The notes beneath the pieces were generated by a model, which made no database searches, was not told where the DNA came from, and saw nothing but the letters and a program-made list of their open reading frames with translations. Position numbers and translations under genes: made by a program. From assembly GCA_033557465.1 (NCBI GenBank), contig CM066041.1, positions 154,913,532 through 154,977,531 on the forward strand: a DNA stretch of 64,000 bases, written 5' to 3'. This DNA comes from Ichthyophis bannanicus (taxonomy: Eukaryota > Chordata > Amphibia > Gymnophiona > Ichthyophiidae). This document shows positions 1-10,726 of this stretch, piece by piece (within the stretch, counting starts at the first letter, position 1; each line of letters opens with the position of its first letter).

Positions 1-8
1 AATAATAA

Positions 9-690
9 TGCTGTATGTTAACCTCCTCTACTGGACACACAGATGTAGGAGTGTCTGTTAAATATCCCCATAGCTGTTACAACTGCAAGGTGCGCTGGAC
101 CCTGTATTGGGATTCTTTTCCCACAGTGGGACAGACCCATGCCCTGAACCATTCTGTCATCTCTGTGCAGTAACCAGTCAAATGGCACTGTATCCACTAG
201 AATATAGGGTGTCAAACAGCACATGAACCACACAGACATGATGGAGTAGTGTGCCAGCCTAATGCTCACAGCAGTAGCCTGATGAAAGAGGGTAGAGGGT
301 TCAAATCCCACCAGTACCCATTGCGAAGTCCCTGAACCTACCACAGAAACAAGAAAAAGGTTAGCACTGCCCTTGTTTCTTGGCCAAGCAAGTTTTGTTA
401 CCTTTAACTAGAGGGAGACACATGCATTTTGTTAGTGCACAGCAAAAGTACTGTACGAGTTTGTCAGTCTGTATGTCAAACTCATCCATTGGACTCATTG
501 ATGTATAAGTGTCACATAAATATCCCCCCAGCTGTCAGAATTGCAAGGTGTGGTGAACCCCATATTGGGATCCTTTTCCCACTGTGGGAGCGATCCATGC
601 CAAGAAACATCCAACTGTCTCTGTGCAGTAACCCACCAAATGGCACTGTAGCCTCCGGCAGCTAGATACTGCAGGATATCGTGGACTGCC
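9..690. repeat. Diverged 458-bp tandem duplication
   Basis: Bases 9-195 and 467-653 align at a constant offset of 458 (for example 'aatggcactgta' at 181 and 639, 'tatgt' at 14 and 472). The second copy breaks down near 655-690. The intervening part of unit 1 (196-466) has no second copy within the window, and the first unit may begin before base 1. The open frames across it (18-344 minus, 429-665 plus) have no recognisable domain, and I do not call them genes. Confidence 0.75.
245..325 (+). repeat. Possible tRNA-like SINE head (B box)
   Basis: The string 'gggttcaaatccc' at 297-309 matches the RNA polymerase III B-box consensus of tRNA-derived SINEs. I do not see a convincing A box at the expected distance upstream, so this could be chance or a decayed tRNA-derived head. 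Confidence 0.3.
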
Positions 691-728
691 CTGGCCAGTG
701 TTGCCTCCTCGTGCTACACAAAAGCTAG

Positions 729-1340
729 GTGGCAGGTGTCCTGTGGCAGCCTAGTCCCAGCTTCCCATCCTTCCCCCTCCCAACCCTTGGTCCCACCTGT
801 GCCTCCTCACCATCCTCACACCCATTCATCAGCACTGTCACACACTTCTCTATGTCCCCACTCTCTGCATCCAGCCCCCTTCCCCTCTACATGCCAATCC
901 ACTACCACCATCCCGGCCTCCTCATCCTCCTCACTCTTCCCCAACAGAGCCTATCCCCTCCCTCCACTCCCATCCTTCGCCAGCATCTCTGCAGTGTCAT
1001 CCTTCCCACTCACTTGTCCCTGGCCCAAGCAGGCCTCCTTGCTCCCCCAGCTCCCATGCCTCCTCCTCCTCCCAGGCCCCATCAGCCTGCCCCAACCTGG
1101 CTTCCTCACTCTCTCTGCTCCCATCTCCCTGGCTCAGTCAAGGCTCTTCACCCTCCCCACTCCCACAGCCTTGCCCCACCTGTTCCTCTACCACATCTAT
1201 GCCACCTGCATTGGGCCCCACTCCTGCCTCCTCACCATCCCCCTTCAGATCAACTTCCTCCAGGTGCTCGAGGTATAAGGTCCAGACACCCTCATCAGCC
1301 ACACCCCCTGCCCTGGCCTCATCCATCTCCTTTTAGAATT
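729..1340. repeat. Pyrimidine-rich low-complexity tract
   Basis: About 600 bases of C/T-rich sequence on the plus strand, rich in 'cctcc', 'ccccac' and 'catc' words. Overlapping plus-strand frames of 211 and 180 residues (729-1364 and 736-1278) are dominated by Pro, Ser, Leu and His. They stay open because the sequence is poor in A and G and so has few stops. No domain is visible. Confidence 0.8.
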
Positions 1341-1379
1341 TATTACCAGCTGAACTTCGAATGATACCTTGGGTGGCTA

Positions 1380-2820
1380 TATTTTGCAAACATTTAAAAG
1401 CATATCTATTTTTCCAAGCATATTCACATAATTAGTAGATGAGTAACTAGGCAATTGTGGGATTATTATAATCAAATGATGAAAGCCAATTTCTCTCTCC
1501 TCTTGGGTATGATTGTCCACAGTTTGTAGGATGACTGAATTATGCAGTTAAGTTATTTTTACTCTATAGGTAGAGGTTAATTTTTGTAAGTATGTTTGAG
1601 TATGAGTAAATTATTTTGCTTATATTAAGATTGTTTTATCTTGATTTATATTTTATTTTTGATTTGTTTTAATTTCGTTTACATACCATTAAGACTCTGT
1701 TATTAATACTGTTTTATTTCATTTATAATATTGCTTTCTCAACTTTATGTTCCATTTGTTTATTTATTTGATAATGTCAAAGTTCTACTGGGATCCACCT
1801 AAAGCAGAATATAAATATTTTAAAATAAATACATAAAATAAAACTGCCGTATGCCCAGGTAAGAAATCAGGTGGGGAGTTACAGTACAGATGTTATCCTG
1901 ATGATGGCAACTAAGCAAGTACCTAAGATTCATACCAAAATGCATCTAATTTGGTTCTAAAGGCAGGTTCAGAGATGCACGAGGGTTCAAAGACCAGCAT
2001 TTTGCCGCGGTATCTACACACCAGAGCCAATGATTCACAGGTATTTTCTTCTTAAAGTACAACAGAGATCTTTAAATTAATCAAGTTGCTTTATCCTTCT
2101 GCTGTGATCTTTAGCAGGACCTGCTTGGATCGTCCGGTGAAGAACTATTTACCCGACCTGCTCCCCTAGGTGCGAGTCAGTGTTTTCAAACAGTCTGTAG
2201 GTATTACCTTCTTTACCAACTAAGAATTCAGAGGAACCATATGCCAGAATTCTTTCAAATCTCATTGTATGTTGTGGGAGATGCCAAGTAGATTCTGAAA
2301 ACAAACAGCATGATGTTGGGCAGGTTGCTCTGAGGGTTCACAATTTGCAGCAACAATAGTCCTTAGCACCAGCACCAGGGACAGCCCAAGGGTAATGCGG
2401 GACCATGTGCAGAAACTCATTGTGGAGCCTTTGCATAAATATTTGTATATCCATTGGGCCTCATTTGCATAAATATTTCTTGCCAGATTTATTTGGTCAG
2501 TGCTCTGACTAGGTTACTGATGAGGAGGGAGGGTAGAAAATGAGAAAAAAATAATCCTGATATCTGAATTTAAGATCATTGCACGCAGGCCAGATTACAC
2601 TATGTCAGAGCTGGAAAAGCCCAGAAATCATCAACACTGAAGCTATCAGGCCAAAAAGTCAAATTAAACTGAGATGTTCCCTTAAACTTTGACATTTCCT
2701 TTAATCTGAACTGGCAAAACAATTTTCAATTTCAGACTGGCAGCATCAAGAACAGGAAACTTTGAATCTTAAAGACAATCCCATATTCCGCTATCCTCCA
2801 TTAACACCCTACAGTTAACG
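1380..2820. other. No gene; AT-rich unassigned DNA
   Basis: AT-rich sequence with no long open frame. The part ending near 1850 ('ataaatattttaaaataaataca') resembles a decayed LINE tail. The rest, 1860-2820, shows no recognisable feature. Confidence 0.5.
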
Positions 2821-2829
2821 CCACATAAG

Positions 2830-3200
2830 GAACCAAACAAAAGTGACAACCAAAGCACAGGACCTACAGAGCAAATCTACCATTCCAGAACAACACTAAC
2901 TTCCAAAACTCACAAAAGGAGTCTATCCAGAAAAGGGAAGCACCATAAATATTGCTGTGAGCCCTAGAACATCCATACACCTATTGAGAAATCAAGTCAT
3001 ATTACTACAGATCCCTACATAGAAAATCCATGCTAACAAAATACCTAGCCTGGATCATGCACTTAGAACAAAGTCTCACCAAGTGCAGAATAAGGGACTA
3101 CAAATTAAAATAGAAAATATGTAGACAAAACTTAAACTGAAACCCCAAGAAGCCAGACTCTGCATGCAGTGAAACAGAGAAATCTAAAGAGGTGCATGTA
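2830..3200 (-). repeat. Dispersed repeat, copy 1
   Basis: Read on the minus strand, this aligns over about 320 bases with 19480-19800 on the plus strand. Shared words include 'gatgttctagggc', 'gcaatatttatggtg' and 'tggtagatttgctc'. The family is unknown to me and neither copy codes for protein. It is dispersed within the window and probably part of a longer mobile element. Confidence 0.65.
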
Positions 3201-3571
3201 AGAATATCATCAGTAGTGTAGCCAGATCTGATTTTTTTGGGAGGAGGGTGGGTGGTGGGAGGCTCCCTGTTCTTTAAGCTGAGGTCTCAAGAAAAAAAAT
3301 CTTCTGTCTCATTGCTGTTGCCTTGGCCAGATCCAGCACAATCATGATTTTCTTATTGCTATAAAGCAGAAAGGACTTCAGTTTGGCAACCAAAAGAATT
3401 TCTAGTACCTGTAGGTACAATCTGTTTCAGCAATGTGGCCTTCAACATCAGACACGAAAGTGCCAATGGCCCTGCTCCACTTCCAAGAGATTAGAGAGCT
3501 CAATGTTGAGCTAGCACAGAATGTTCTCTTCGAGAAAGCTCAAGATGTCAGTTCCTTTGGAGCTCTCCATG

Positions 3572-3710
3572 ATGCCTAGGTTTTCAGGAGAACCACAATG
3601 AATAGGCACAAGAGAGGTCTGCATGCAAATCTCTCTCATGCATATTCATTGTGGTTATCCTGAAAACATGACTGGCTAGGTGTGTCCCAAAGACTGGGAT
3701 GAGAAACCCT
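3572..3710. mobile_element. hAT-type MITE fragment (palindromic)
   Basis: Inverted arms 'aggttttcaggagaaccac' and 'gtggttatcctgaaaacat' flank 'gcatgcaaatctctctcatg'. One end reads outward as 'acagggtttctcatcccag', the classic terminus of short hAT MITEs in tetrapods. The other end is truncated. Confidence 0.6.
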
Positions 3711-3711
3711 G

Positions 3712-3915
3712 TTTTAGAGGAAAGGCAAGAGAGAGGTGATATAATAGAGACATTTAAATGCATCAGTGGAATAAATGCACAGGAGTGGCTCTCTTCCGGT
3801 TGAAAGTAAGCTTTGGAATAAGGGCTCATAAAATGAAGGGGAAAAGGGAGAAGACTCAGGAGTAATATGAGGAAATATTTCTTTAAGGAAGGGTTGAGAA
3901 CCCTTGCTCTATAGT
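3712..3915 (+). mobile_element. CR1 LINE 3' coding fragment
   Basis: Plus-strand translation gives a short piece like the CR1 reverse-transcriptase tail ('GDIIETFKCISGIN'), up to about 3890. The following 'gggttgagaaccct' (3893-3910) resembles another hAT terminus. It is decayed. Confidence 0.55.
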
Positions 3916-4947
3916 ATACATATTGAGATTTTAAGCCTATCCCCATATGTCTTATGACTAAGATCACTGACTATTATAGAAACATAGAAAAACAATAGTT
4001 GATAAGAACAGTAATGGAGGATGGTAGATATGAGGGCAATCTGTTACTCCAATATGGCTAGAGATGATTCAGCTATCTGGGTGCCTCTTTCTCCCTCACA
4101 CTCCATGCTTATCCCTCCCAATAGATGAAGTACTGTTCTTTGTTCGAGGGTATAGCAGTAGCTGTGCTTCCCTGCTAGAAGCTCCAGACATGTACAATAA
4201 TGGGAAGAAGGCTCAAGGCTTATTGATGGTGGTAGGCCAGTAGTATCCTTTCACTGCACCAGGTTCTATTTCTTCCAGACTTGGTTGTGAGGAGCTTTAT
4301 GACACAGAGAGTGGCAGAACATCTAAAGAGGATCAGCTCAGCAGGATCAGTTGCATAGGCAGCGGAAAGAGGTAGGCCAGAGGGACCATGGCCCCACCAA
4401 TATTTTATACAATAAAGCATCAGCAATAGAGAGTTTGGGGGCAGGCTGGAGATTGGTTTGTTTGGCCCTTTAATCAAAAGAGGTGATCCACTGTCCTTGA
4501 TCAGCTGTAAGGCCCTTCCACTCTCAAAGAAGACCAGTACTGCACCAAGATTTACTGCAAAGCCCTAAAATACCTGAGGAAAGCCAACACATTAGGAAGA
4601 TAGTTCTGTGTCAGAACATCCAGAAAGGATCAGCTGTAAGGCATTACTTAACCAAAGAAGACCAGCACAGCACCAAGGTCCACTGCAAGACCCTAAAAAC
4701 ACCTGACTAGAGTCATCACAGTTGTAAGATAGGCTGAAAGGACCTACTCACAATAGGAACACCTGAAGGTAATGAGGAGTACATTCCAGTCATTCAGAAA
4801 AAGCTAAGAATTTCTTCCTGAAGCATTTTGACTGAACCAGGAACATAAATGTCTTGTAGTGGGGCTAGGCCAAGAAATACAGTAATGGAAATTTAAAAAG
4901 AACTTTGAAGAGAGAGCTCAAGGCTTGTTGATGGTAGAAGAACATAA
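3916..4947. other. No gene; unassigned
   Basis: Apart from the small tandem duplication at 4499-4730, nothing is recognisable. 'ctcaaggctt.ttgatggt' occurs near 4212 and again near 4918, so this may be one old repeat unit. Confidence 0.4.
4499..4730. repeat. Short tandem duplication, 129-bp offset
   Basis: 'gatcagctgtaaggc' occurs at 4499 and 4628. Each is followed by related text ('aagaagaccag', 'caccaag', 'actgcaa', 'ccctaaaa'). A weaker relative with 'gaccagcactgcaccc' lies near 57357-57395. Confidence 0.6.
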
Positions 4948-5115
4948 AAGCGTAGTTACTCACCTGTAATAGGTGTTCTCCAGGGACATCAGGAATCAGT
5001 CCTCACATATGGGCAACATCACCACCGACGGAGCCCGCGCGGAACATTTCCCCAGCTTTCAAAGAAAGCCTTTGGGAATGCTACCACACATGCGTGGTCC
5101 CCTTCCCGCCCAAGG
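4948..5115. repeat. DIRS inverted terminal repeat (right end of element)
   Basis: Matches the reverse complement of 9905-10020 over roughly 115 bases. Shared words include 'caccgacggagcccgcgcgg', 'cagctttcaaagaaa' and 'gaatgctaccac'. The outer 40 bases differ between the two ends, as expected for DIRS. Confidence 0.9.
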
Positions 5116-5198
5116 GTACCATCTTGCTCAGTCAAATGACATAGCTTAGGCAAAGACAAAAAAATAAAGGAGGCAACTCCAGGGGGAGGAGGGAGGAT

Positions 5199-5297
5199 TG
5201 TGAGGACTGATTCTTGCTGTCCCTGGAGAACATCTGTTATAGGTGAGTAACTACGCTTTCTCCAGGAACAAGCAGGAAGTCAGTCCTCACATATGGG
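5199..5297. repeat. DIRS internal complementary region
   Basis: Bases 5205-5254 are the reverse complement of the outer right end (about 4947-4995; shared 'ggtgagtaactacgct'). Bases 5255-5297 are the reverse complement of the outer left end (about 10000-10040; shared 'ctccaggaacaag' and 'aagtcagtc'). The two halves meet at 'acgct/ttctcc', so this region bridges both element ends. This is the DIRS1 arrangement thought to template end repair and circle formation. Confidence 0.85.
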
Positions 5298-5496
5298 AAT
5301 CCCTAGCTCCAGGCTGCCAGGGCCTGAACCACGACAGCAGCAGAAGCAACCCAAGGGAGGTCGTAAGTTGCAGAAGGTGAGTCCCCTACCAAGAGACTCT
5401 GCAGACCTAAGCATCCACCATAACTCTGGTAGCCTGAACACTGAAGGGTTGGAAGGAAGGAGTTGCCTATACACCGAGAATGCTTCTGATCACTGC

Positions 5497-6705
5497 CTAG
5501 CCAAAGGTACTGTTCCTGCGGGACTCACTCTCAAGGCAGTAGTAGGCTGCGAACATATGGAAGGGCCTTGTGGTGGCCTTACAGATTTCTTGCAATGGCA
5601 CTGCACGTAGGTTGACCACCGATGTGGCCATAGCCCTCACACAATGAGCAGTGATCCGGCGCTCCAGAGAGAGGCCAGCTTGCTCATAAGCAAGGGCAAT
5701 GTAGTCTGCCACCTAGGTGGACAGCGTTCGCTTAGTCACATGTTGCCCCAGACTGCTGGGGTCATAGGAGATAAAAATCTGAGGAGCGTTTCGATGGGCC
5801 TTGGTCCTCTGTAAATAAAAGGACAGGGCCCTCTTGCAATACAGGGTATGCAAGATGACCTCCTCCCTGCCGACATGCAGCCGTGGGAAGAAGGTGGGGA
5901 GAACTACCTCCTGATTGAGGTGAAAAGCGGACACCACTCTTGGGAGGAATTTGGGGTACATGCAAAGCACCATCCTGTTCGTATAGAACCTGGTATAGAG
6001 CGGGTCTGCCACCAGGACCTGCAGCTCACTTAATCTGCGAGCGGATGTCAACGCCACCAAGAAGGCCACTTTCGAGGAGAGGTGTCTCAAGTGGCAGGTG
6101 GCCAAAGGCTTGAAGGGCGGCCTAATGAGTTGGGAGAGCACCACATTGAGGTCCCATTCTGCTGCCAGAGGGCAGAGAGGGGGCTTGGAGAGCAAGAGGC
6201 CCCTGAGAAATCTGGAGACCAGAGGCTGGCCTGAGAGGGGCTTCCCCTCTATAGGGTGATGGTTAGCCGCTATGGCATTGAGATGCACCCTCATCGAGTT
6301 AGATTTCAAGCCCGAGTGTGAGAGGTGCAGCAAGTACTGCAGCACAAGCTTTGCCTGACAGGAGAACGGGTTCTCGTTCCTTTCTGCACACCAGATGGAG
6401 AACCTCCTCCACTTGAAGGCGTAAGCACTTCTGGTGGATGGCTTCCGGGAGGCTAAGAGGATCTCCTCGACCTCACCTGGGAGGTTGAAAGGGGCCAGTG
6501 ATACCCTTTCAGCAGCCACGCTGTCAGCGTTAGGGACCCCAGGTTGAGATGTAGCAGGGAGCCGCCCTCCTGGTCCAAATCTCGGCACAGTGGTACTGGA
6601 GTTGCCACTAACAGGGAGAGCAGTAGGGGGAACCAGGGCTGCCTGGGCCACCTGGGGGCAATCAGGATTACTGAGGCATACTCGCTCTGGATCTTGAAAA
6701 GGCAC
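5497..6705 (-). pseudogene. DIRS tyrosine recombinase (YR), broken
   Basis: Encodes the site-specific recombinase that would integrate the circular DIRS DNA. About 400 codons run in one frame with an internal amber stop at 5713-5715 separating the N-terminal 330 codons from the C-terminal 71. An N-terminal SAM-like core is suggested by 'STRSAYAFKWRRFSIWC'. The first catalytic Arg lies in 'TSARRLSEL', the His-x-x-Arg box in 'AHCVRAMATS', and the candidate nucleophilic Tyr in 'HMFAAYY'. The motif order fits DIRS/Ngaro recombinases. The stop makes this copy a likely pseudogene; the full functional boundary is not certain. Confidence 0.85.
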
Positions 6706-8422
6706 TTGGCTATCAGAGGTATCGGTGGAAATGCATAAAGCAGGCCCTGTGACCAGGAGATCAGGAAGGTGTCCGCTGCCACCCTCCTGCGGTGAGGCTG
6801 AAGAGAGCAGATTTTGGGCAGCTGTGAGTTTTCAGGGGAGGCGAACAGGTCCAGCCAGGGTCTTCCCCATAGGCGGAAGAGCCTCCGGGTCACTTTTGGT
6901 TTGGGTCCAGGTGCCACTGGTAAGGCCAAAGGACCCCACTGAGGTTGTCTGTGAGGCAGTTGTCCTGGTCTGGTAAGTACACCGCCCTCAGAAGGATATG
7001 GTTGCACACTGCAAAGGAGTGGTGGGCCACTGCCTCCTGACAGAGGGAGTAGGAGCCTGTACCTCCCTCCTTGTTCACATAGAACATGGCAACCTGGTTG
7101 TCTGTCTGTATGAAGACCGGGATGTTGCTCAGGAGGTGGCAGACATCCTGAAGGGGTCAGAAAGATGGCCCTGGACTTGAGGAGATTGATTTGCAGGAAG
7201 GATTCCTCTGGAGACCAGGTGCCCTGGGTGCACTGGCCCTTGCAATGTGTGCCCTAGCCTACAAGGGAGGCGTCCATCGTCAGGACCCTCTGAGGGGTCA
7301 GTGCTTGGAAGGGCATCCCTGCCCTGAAGTGATTTAGTGACATCCACCAGGTGAGGGAGTCCACCAGTTGGTGGGTGACCTTCACTTTGTCCCTCAACCT
7401 GCCTGTCGCCTGCATCCACTGGGAAAGGAGGCACCACTGGGCTTCCCGCATGTGCAGGTGAGCCAGAGGTGTAATGTGAACTGTCGAGGCCATGTGGCCT
7501 AACAGGTAGAGGAGTAGGCAAGCTGGCACTGAACTGGAGGTCTACACATCCCTTGCCAGCTGGATCAGGTGGTGGGCTCTCTTCACAGGGAGGAAGGTCC
7601 TGACCCACAGAGTGTCCAGTTGGGCCCTTATGAATTCCAAGTTTTGGGTTGGGGAGAGGCTGGACTTGGGGTAGTTGATGATGAACCCCAACTGCTGCAG
7701 GGTGTGGATAGTGAGCCTTGTGGCCGCCTGGCCTCAAGAGGTGTCCTGCCTCTGATGAGCAGGTCGTCCAGGTAAGGGAAGATGTGAGCCCCTTGGAGGC
7801 GTACATGGGGGGCTACGACTGCCAGGCATTTTGTAAAGACACTTGGAGAGGAGGCAAGGCCAAACGGCAGCACCCTGTACTGGTAGTGCTGCCCCCCCCC
7901 ACCATGAATCTCAAGTAATGCCTGTGGGAGGGGTAGATCAGGATGTGGGTGTAAGCATCCTTGAGATCCAAGGAGCAGAGTCAGTCTCCCTGGTGGAGGT
8001 AGGGCAGCAGTGTCCCAAGGGAGAGCATCTTGAACTTTTCCCTCACTAGGAACTTGTTCAAGTTGCGCAGGTCCAGGATGGGCCGGAGGCCCCCAGTTCT
8101 TTTTGGGACAAGGAAATACCTTGAGTAGAACCCCTTTCTCCAGAGGTGATGGGATATTGGTTCCACTACCCTGTCCCTGAGCAGGCCTGCGAGTTCTGTG
8201 GAGAGCAAGGCCTGGTGGAGGAGAGGCTGTGGTGGCTCTCCTAGGAAGAAGTCTGGAGAGTTCTGCTACAAATGGAGGAAATACCCCTCCTGCACCACCT
8301 GCAGAACCTACTGGTCTGTGGTGATGCTGGCCCATCTGTGGGCAAAAGAGGCCAGTCGACCCCCTGTAGGCTGAGGTGGGACTTCCGGGGAAGGGGAGGG
8401 GAGGCCCAGCCCAGGGAGTCAA
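6453..8422 (-). pseudogene. DIRS reverse transcriptase / RNase H, frameshifted
   Basis: Copies element RNA into DNA and degrades the RNA strand. The RT palm is spread over several frames: 'YFLVPKRTGGLRPILDLRNL' in 7981-8208 (fingers/palm) and the catalytic 'YLDDLLI' in 7628-8422. RNase H is suggested by 'TMDASLVG' near 7260-7290. A following region (6453-7007) with 'WLDLFASPENSQLP' and 'LIAPRWPRQPWFP' is the usual link between RNase H and YR in vertebrate DIRS elements. The coding order agrees with the second copy at 37190-38960. At least three frameshifts are needed to follow the domain, so it is dead. Confidence 0.8.
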
Positions 8423-9740
8423 AAGCTTTCCCCCCCGGTTGGGTGGGAGCTGGTGTCTGGGGGCTTAGGAGCCTTGGGTTTCCTAGGCCTGTAGTCCCTG
8501 GCTTTTTGGCTGAGACCTGGTGAGGCTGCCCCGAGTAAGGCTGGTAGTGGCCAGCCTGGGAGAAGCCCTTTTTCCCTGAGGATTTTTTCCTTGGGAGAGC
8601 CGAGATCTTTTTGGACAGCCTTTGCCGGGTCACTACCTTGGCATCGATCTCCGCAACCTTCTCAGACATTGGTTTCCCGAATAGGTCTCACCATTGCAGG
8701 GGACATCCAGGAGATTCTCGTGTACCCACTGCTCCAGGTCCGAGGTCTGTAGCCATGCCTGATGCCGATGCCAGTGGCTGCAACCCTGGCCACAGACTCA
8801 AACACGTCATAGGCGGTCCAGGAGAGGAATTTGGATGCCTGCTGCTAGAGACTGGAGCCTTTGCAGAGGTTCACTGGCAAGGCCTGCTGAGAACCCAGGG
8901 AGTTCCTGTATCAGGCACTGAAGGTACATTCCAATGTAGAATTCGTATGCTTATATTCGGCACCCAAGCATGGCGCCCTGGTAGCACTTGTACCCCATGG
9001 TGTTGAGGGCCTGGGCTTCCCTGATGGGGGGGAACTGAAAAGTAGGTCTTTTGGCTCTTCATCTTTTGCATAGAGGACTCAACCATCATCGAGTTGTGAG
9101 GGAGTTGTGGCTTGTGGAACCCGGGCCCTTCCAGACGTGATAGATAGTGTCCAGGCGCCGACTGACCACCAGCACCAAGGCCGGGGACTCCCACATCCAG
9201 AGGAACAATCTCTCGAGGATGGGTGAAACTGGCACCGTGAGAGTCTCCTTTGGAGGGGACTCATATTGTAGGATCATGAGCTCCTCAGTGCGCGGGTTCT
9301 CCTCCGTCTGGATTGAAAGACCCCAGGCCGTGTCATGAATGAAGTCATGAAAGGCCACGTCCCTAGGTGGGGAGTGGCGCCGAGGCTCCAGGGGAGATGG
9401 CTCGGAGGAGATGTCCCAGTATCGGGTGGGGAGGCCTCGTTATTTGTCTCCCAGTTGGAGCCCGAGGGCATCGAGAAGTCAGCTCTGGGGGTGGCTCCGA
9501 GGACCTGGGGTCAGATTTCTGGAAACTCCCCAGAGAGGACCAGAACCCCAAGGAGTGTGATTGAGACCTCAATTGACGCCAAGGACTTACCCAAGGCCGG
9601 TGGCACTCAGTGCCAAGTGCGACACCCAGAGGCTCCCCCAAGTGTTGGGGCTAAAGATGCCGGGCAGGCCCAACATCAACGCCCGCTGCAAGACCAAGGT
9701 GGAGGAGAGACTCTACTCCATGGCTGCCATGCGTGACTCG
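8241..9740 (-). pseudogene. DIRS gag-like ORF1, decayed
   Basis: Probable nucleic-acid-binding/structural protein, with no strong fold signature. Minus-strand pieces at 9086-9358, 8871-9194 and 8241-8669 line up with the matching part of the second DIRS copy: 'VVSRRLDTIYHVWKGPG' here against 'IVSKRFDTMYRVQRAPG' there. The C-terminal part is basic and Pro/Gly/Ser-rich. Frame changes prevent a single product. Assignment rests on position upstream of RT and on the shared copy. Confidence 0.6.
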
Positions 9741-9904
9741 AGGCCCAATGGCTGTGCAGCACTCAGCATGGACACCGAAGGCCTCGGGTCTGACACCAGC
9801 ACTCCGGAGAGTGTGTCCTTGAGGAGGACTATAGGTTCACGTTAGAGGACCACGTCCATTGGGCTCCATGCAAAAAGGAGACTGAGAAAGATGTCACCCT
9901 TGGG

Positions 9905-10040
9905 CAGGAAGGGGACCACACATGCGTGGTAGCATTCTCAATTGTTTTCTTTGAAAGCTGGAGAAATGATCCGCGCGGGCTCCGTCGGTGCTGACGTCAC
10001 CCATATGTTAAGACTGACTTTCTACTTGTTCCTGGAGAAA
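9905..10040. repeat. DIRS inverted terminal repeat (left end of element)
   Basis: Inverted partner of 4985-5115. Its outer 40 bases (10000-10040) reappear, complemented, in the internal region at 5255-5297, which fixes the element boundary near 10038-10040. Confidence 0.88.
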
Positions 10041-10055
10041 AACATGTTCTTATGT

Positions 10056-10440
10056 TCTAAAATAAGATATACCATACTGGGTTAGGCCAAAAGTCCATCA
10101 AGCCCAGTATCCTGTTTCCAACAGTGGCCAATCCAGGTCACAAGTACCTTTCAGATTCCCAAAAGGTAGACAGATTCCATGCTGCTCCCAGTGGTAAGCA
10201 GTGAATTTCTCCAGTCCATTTTAATAATGTTTTATGGTCTTTTCCTCCAGGAACTTGTGCAAACCTCTTTTAAACCCAGCTATATGAACAGCTTTTACTA
10301 CATTCTCTGGCAAAAAAATTCCAGAGTTTGATTATTCACTGAGTGAAAAAAGATTTTCTCTAATTAGTCTTAAATGCACTACATTTTAGTTTCATTGTGT
10401 CCACTTCCACTAATCCTTCTACTTTTTGAAGGTATAAACA
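10056..10440 (-). mobile_element. CR1 LINE 3' end
   Basis: Starts with 'gccaaaagtccatcaagccc'-type text typical of this window's CR1 3' UTR and continues into the C-terminal RT tail. It is homologous to 41137-41540, 57692-57783 and 62496-62840. It is 5' truncated. Confidence 0.8.
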
Positions 10441-10454
10441 ATCATTCTATTTTA

Positions 10455-10560
10455 GACCAAGCCCTTAATGGAACACAGGATCTGGTGCGAGAGGTAATGG
10501 TGTTGGGGCCATTTGGCAATAGTGACCATAACATGATTACATTTGATTTAATAAATGTTT
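10455..10560 (+). mobile_element. CR1 endonuclease fragment
   Basis: Plus-strand translation in 10374-10562 includes 'LVREVMVLGPFGNSDHNMI', which matches the C-terminal part of the CR1 apurinic endonuclease, including the Ser-Asp-His motif. Only about 35 codons are left. Confidence 0.65.
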
Positions 10561-10561
10561 A

Positions 10562-10726
10562 GGTTTATAGAGCTCTTGATATACCACCTTCTATGGGGTT
10601 TGCATCAAAGCAGTTTACAAATGACAAAAAGCATCAGGAAGAAGAAAAGAAATCCATTTATGACAAGAGTAGAAAAATGAAGGGAAGACAGCAAGGAAAT
10701 CCACCGTGCTAGCATTTAAAGTTCTG
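10562..10726 (-). mobile_element. Possible L2-like LINE tail
   Basis: Text like 'gatataccaccttct...caaagcagtttacaa' resembles the complement of an L2-type tail. It is short and weak. Confidence 0.3.

Larger units (their letters stand above)
4948..10040 (-). mobile_element. DIRS-type tyrosine-recombinase retrotransposon, nearly full length
   Basis: A 5.1-kb element read on the minus strand. In order it holds a left terminal repeat (9905-10040), a gag-like region (about 9740-8240), reverse transcriptase and RNase H (about 8420-6450), a tyrosine recombinase (6705-5497), an internal complementary region (5199-5297) and a right terminal repeat (4948-5115). The two termini are inverted relative to each other, as in the DIRS1 group, and there is no integrase or protease. 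Frameshifts and stops interrupt every reading frame, so this copy cannot encode intact proteins. The flanks are parts of other repeats (CR1 lies at 10056). DIRS elements integrate as circles through the recombinase and normally leave no target duplication; I see none. Confidence 0.9.

Noticed and set aside
729..1364. 211-codon and 180-codon overlapping plus-strand frames
   Set aside because: They are Pro/Ser/His-rich, lie in two frames of the same C/T-rich tract and have no domain; composition explains the lack of stops.
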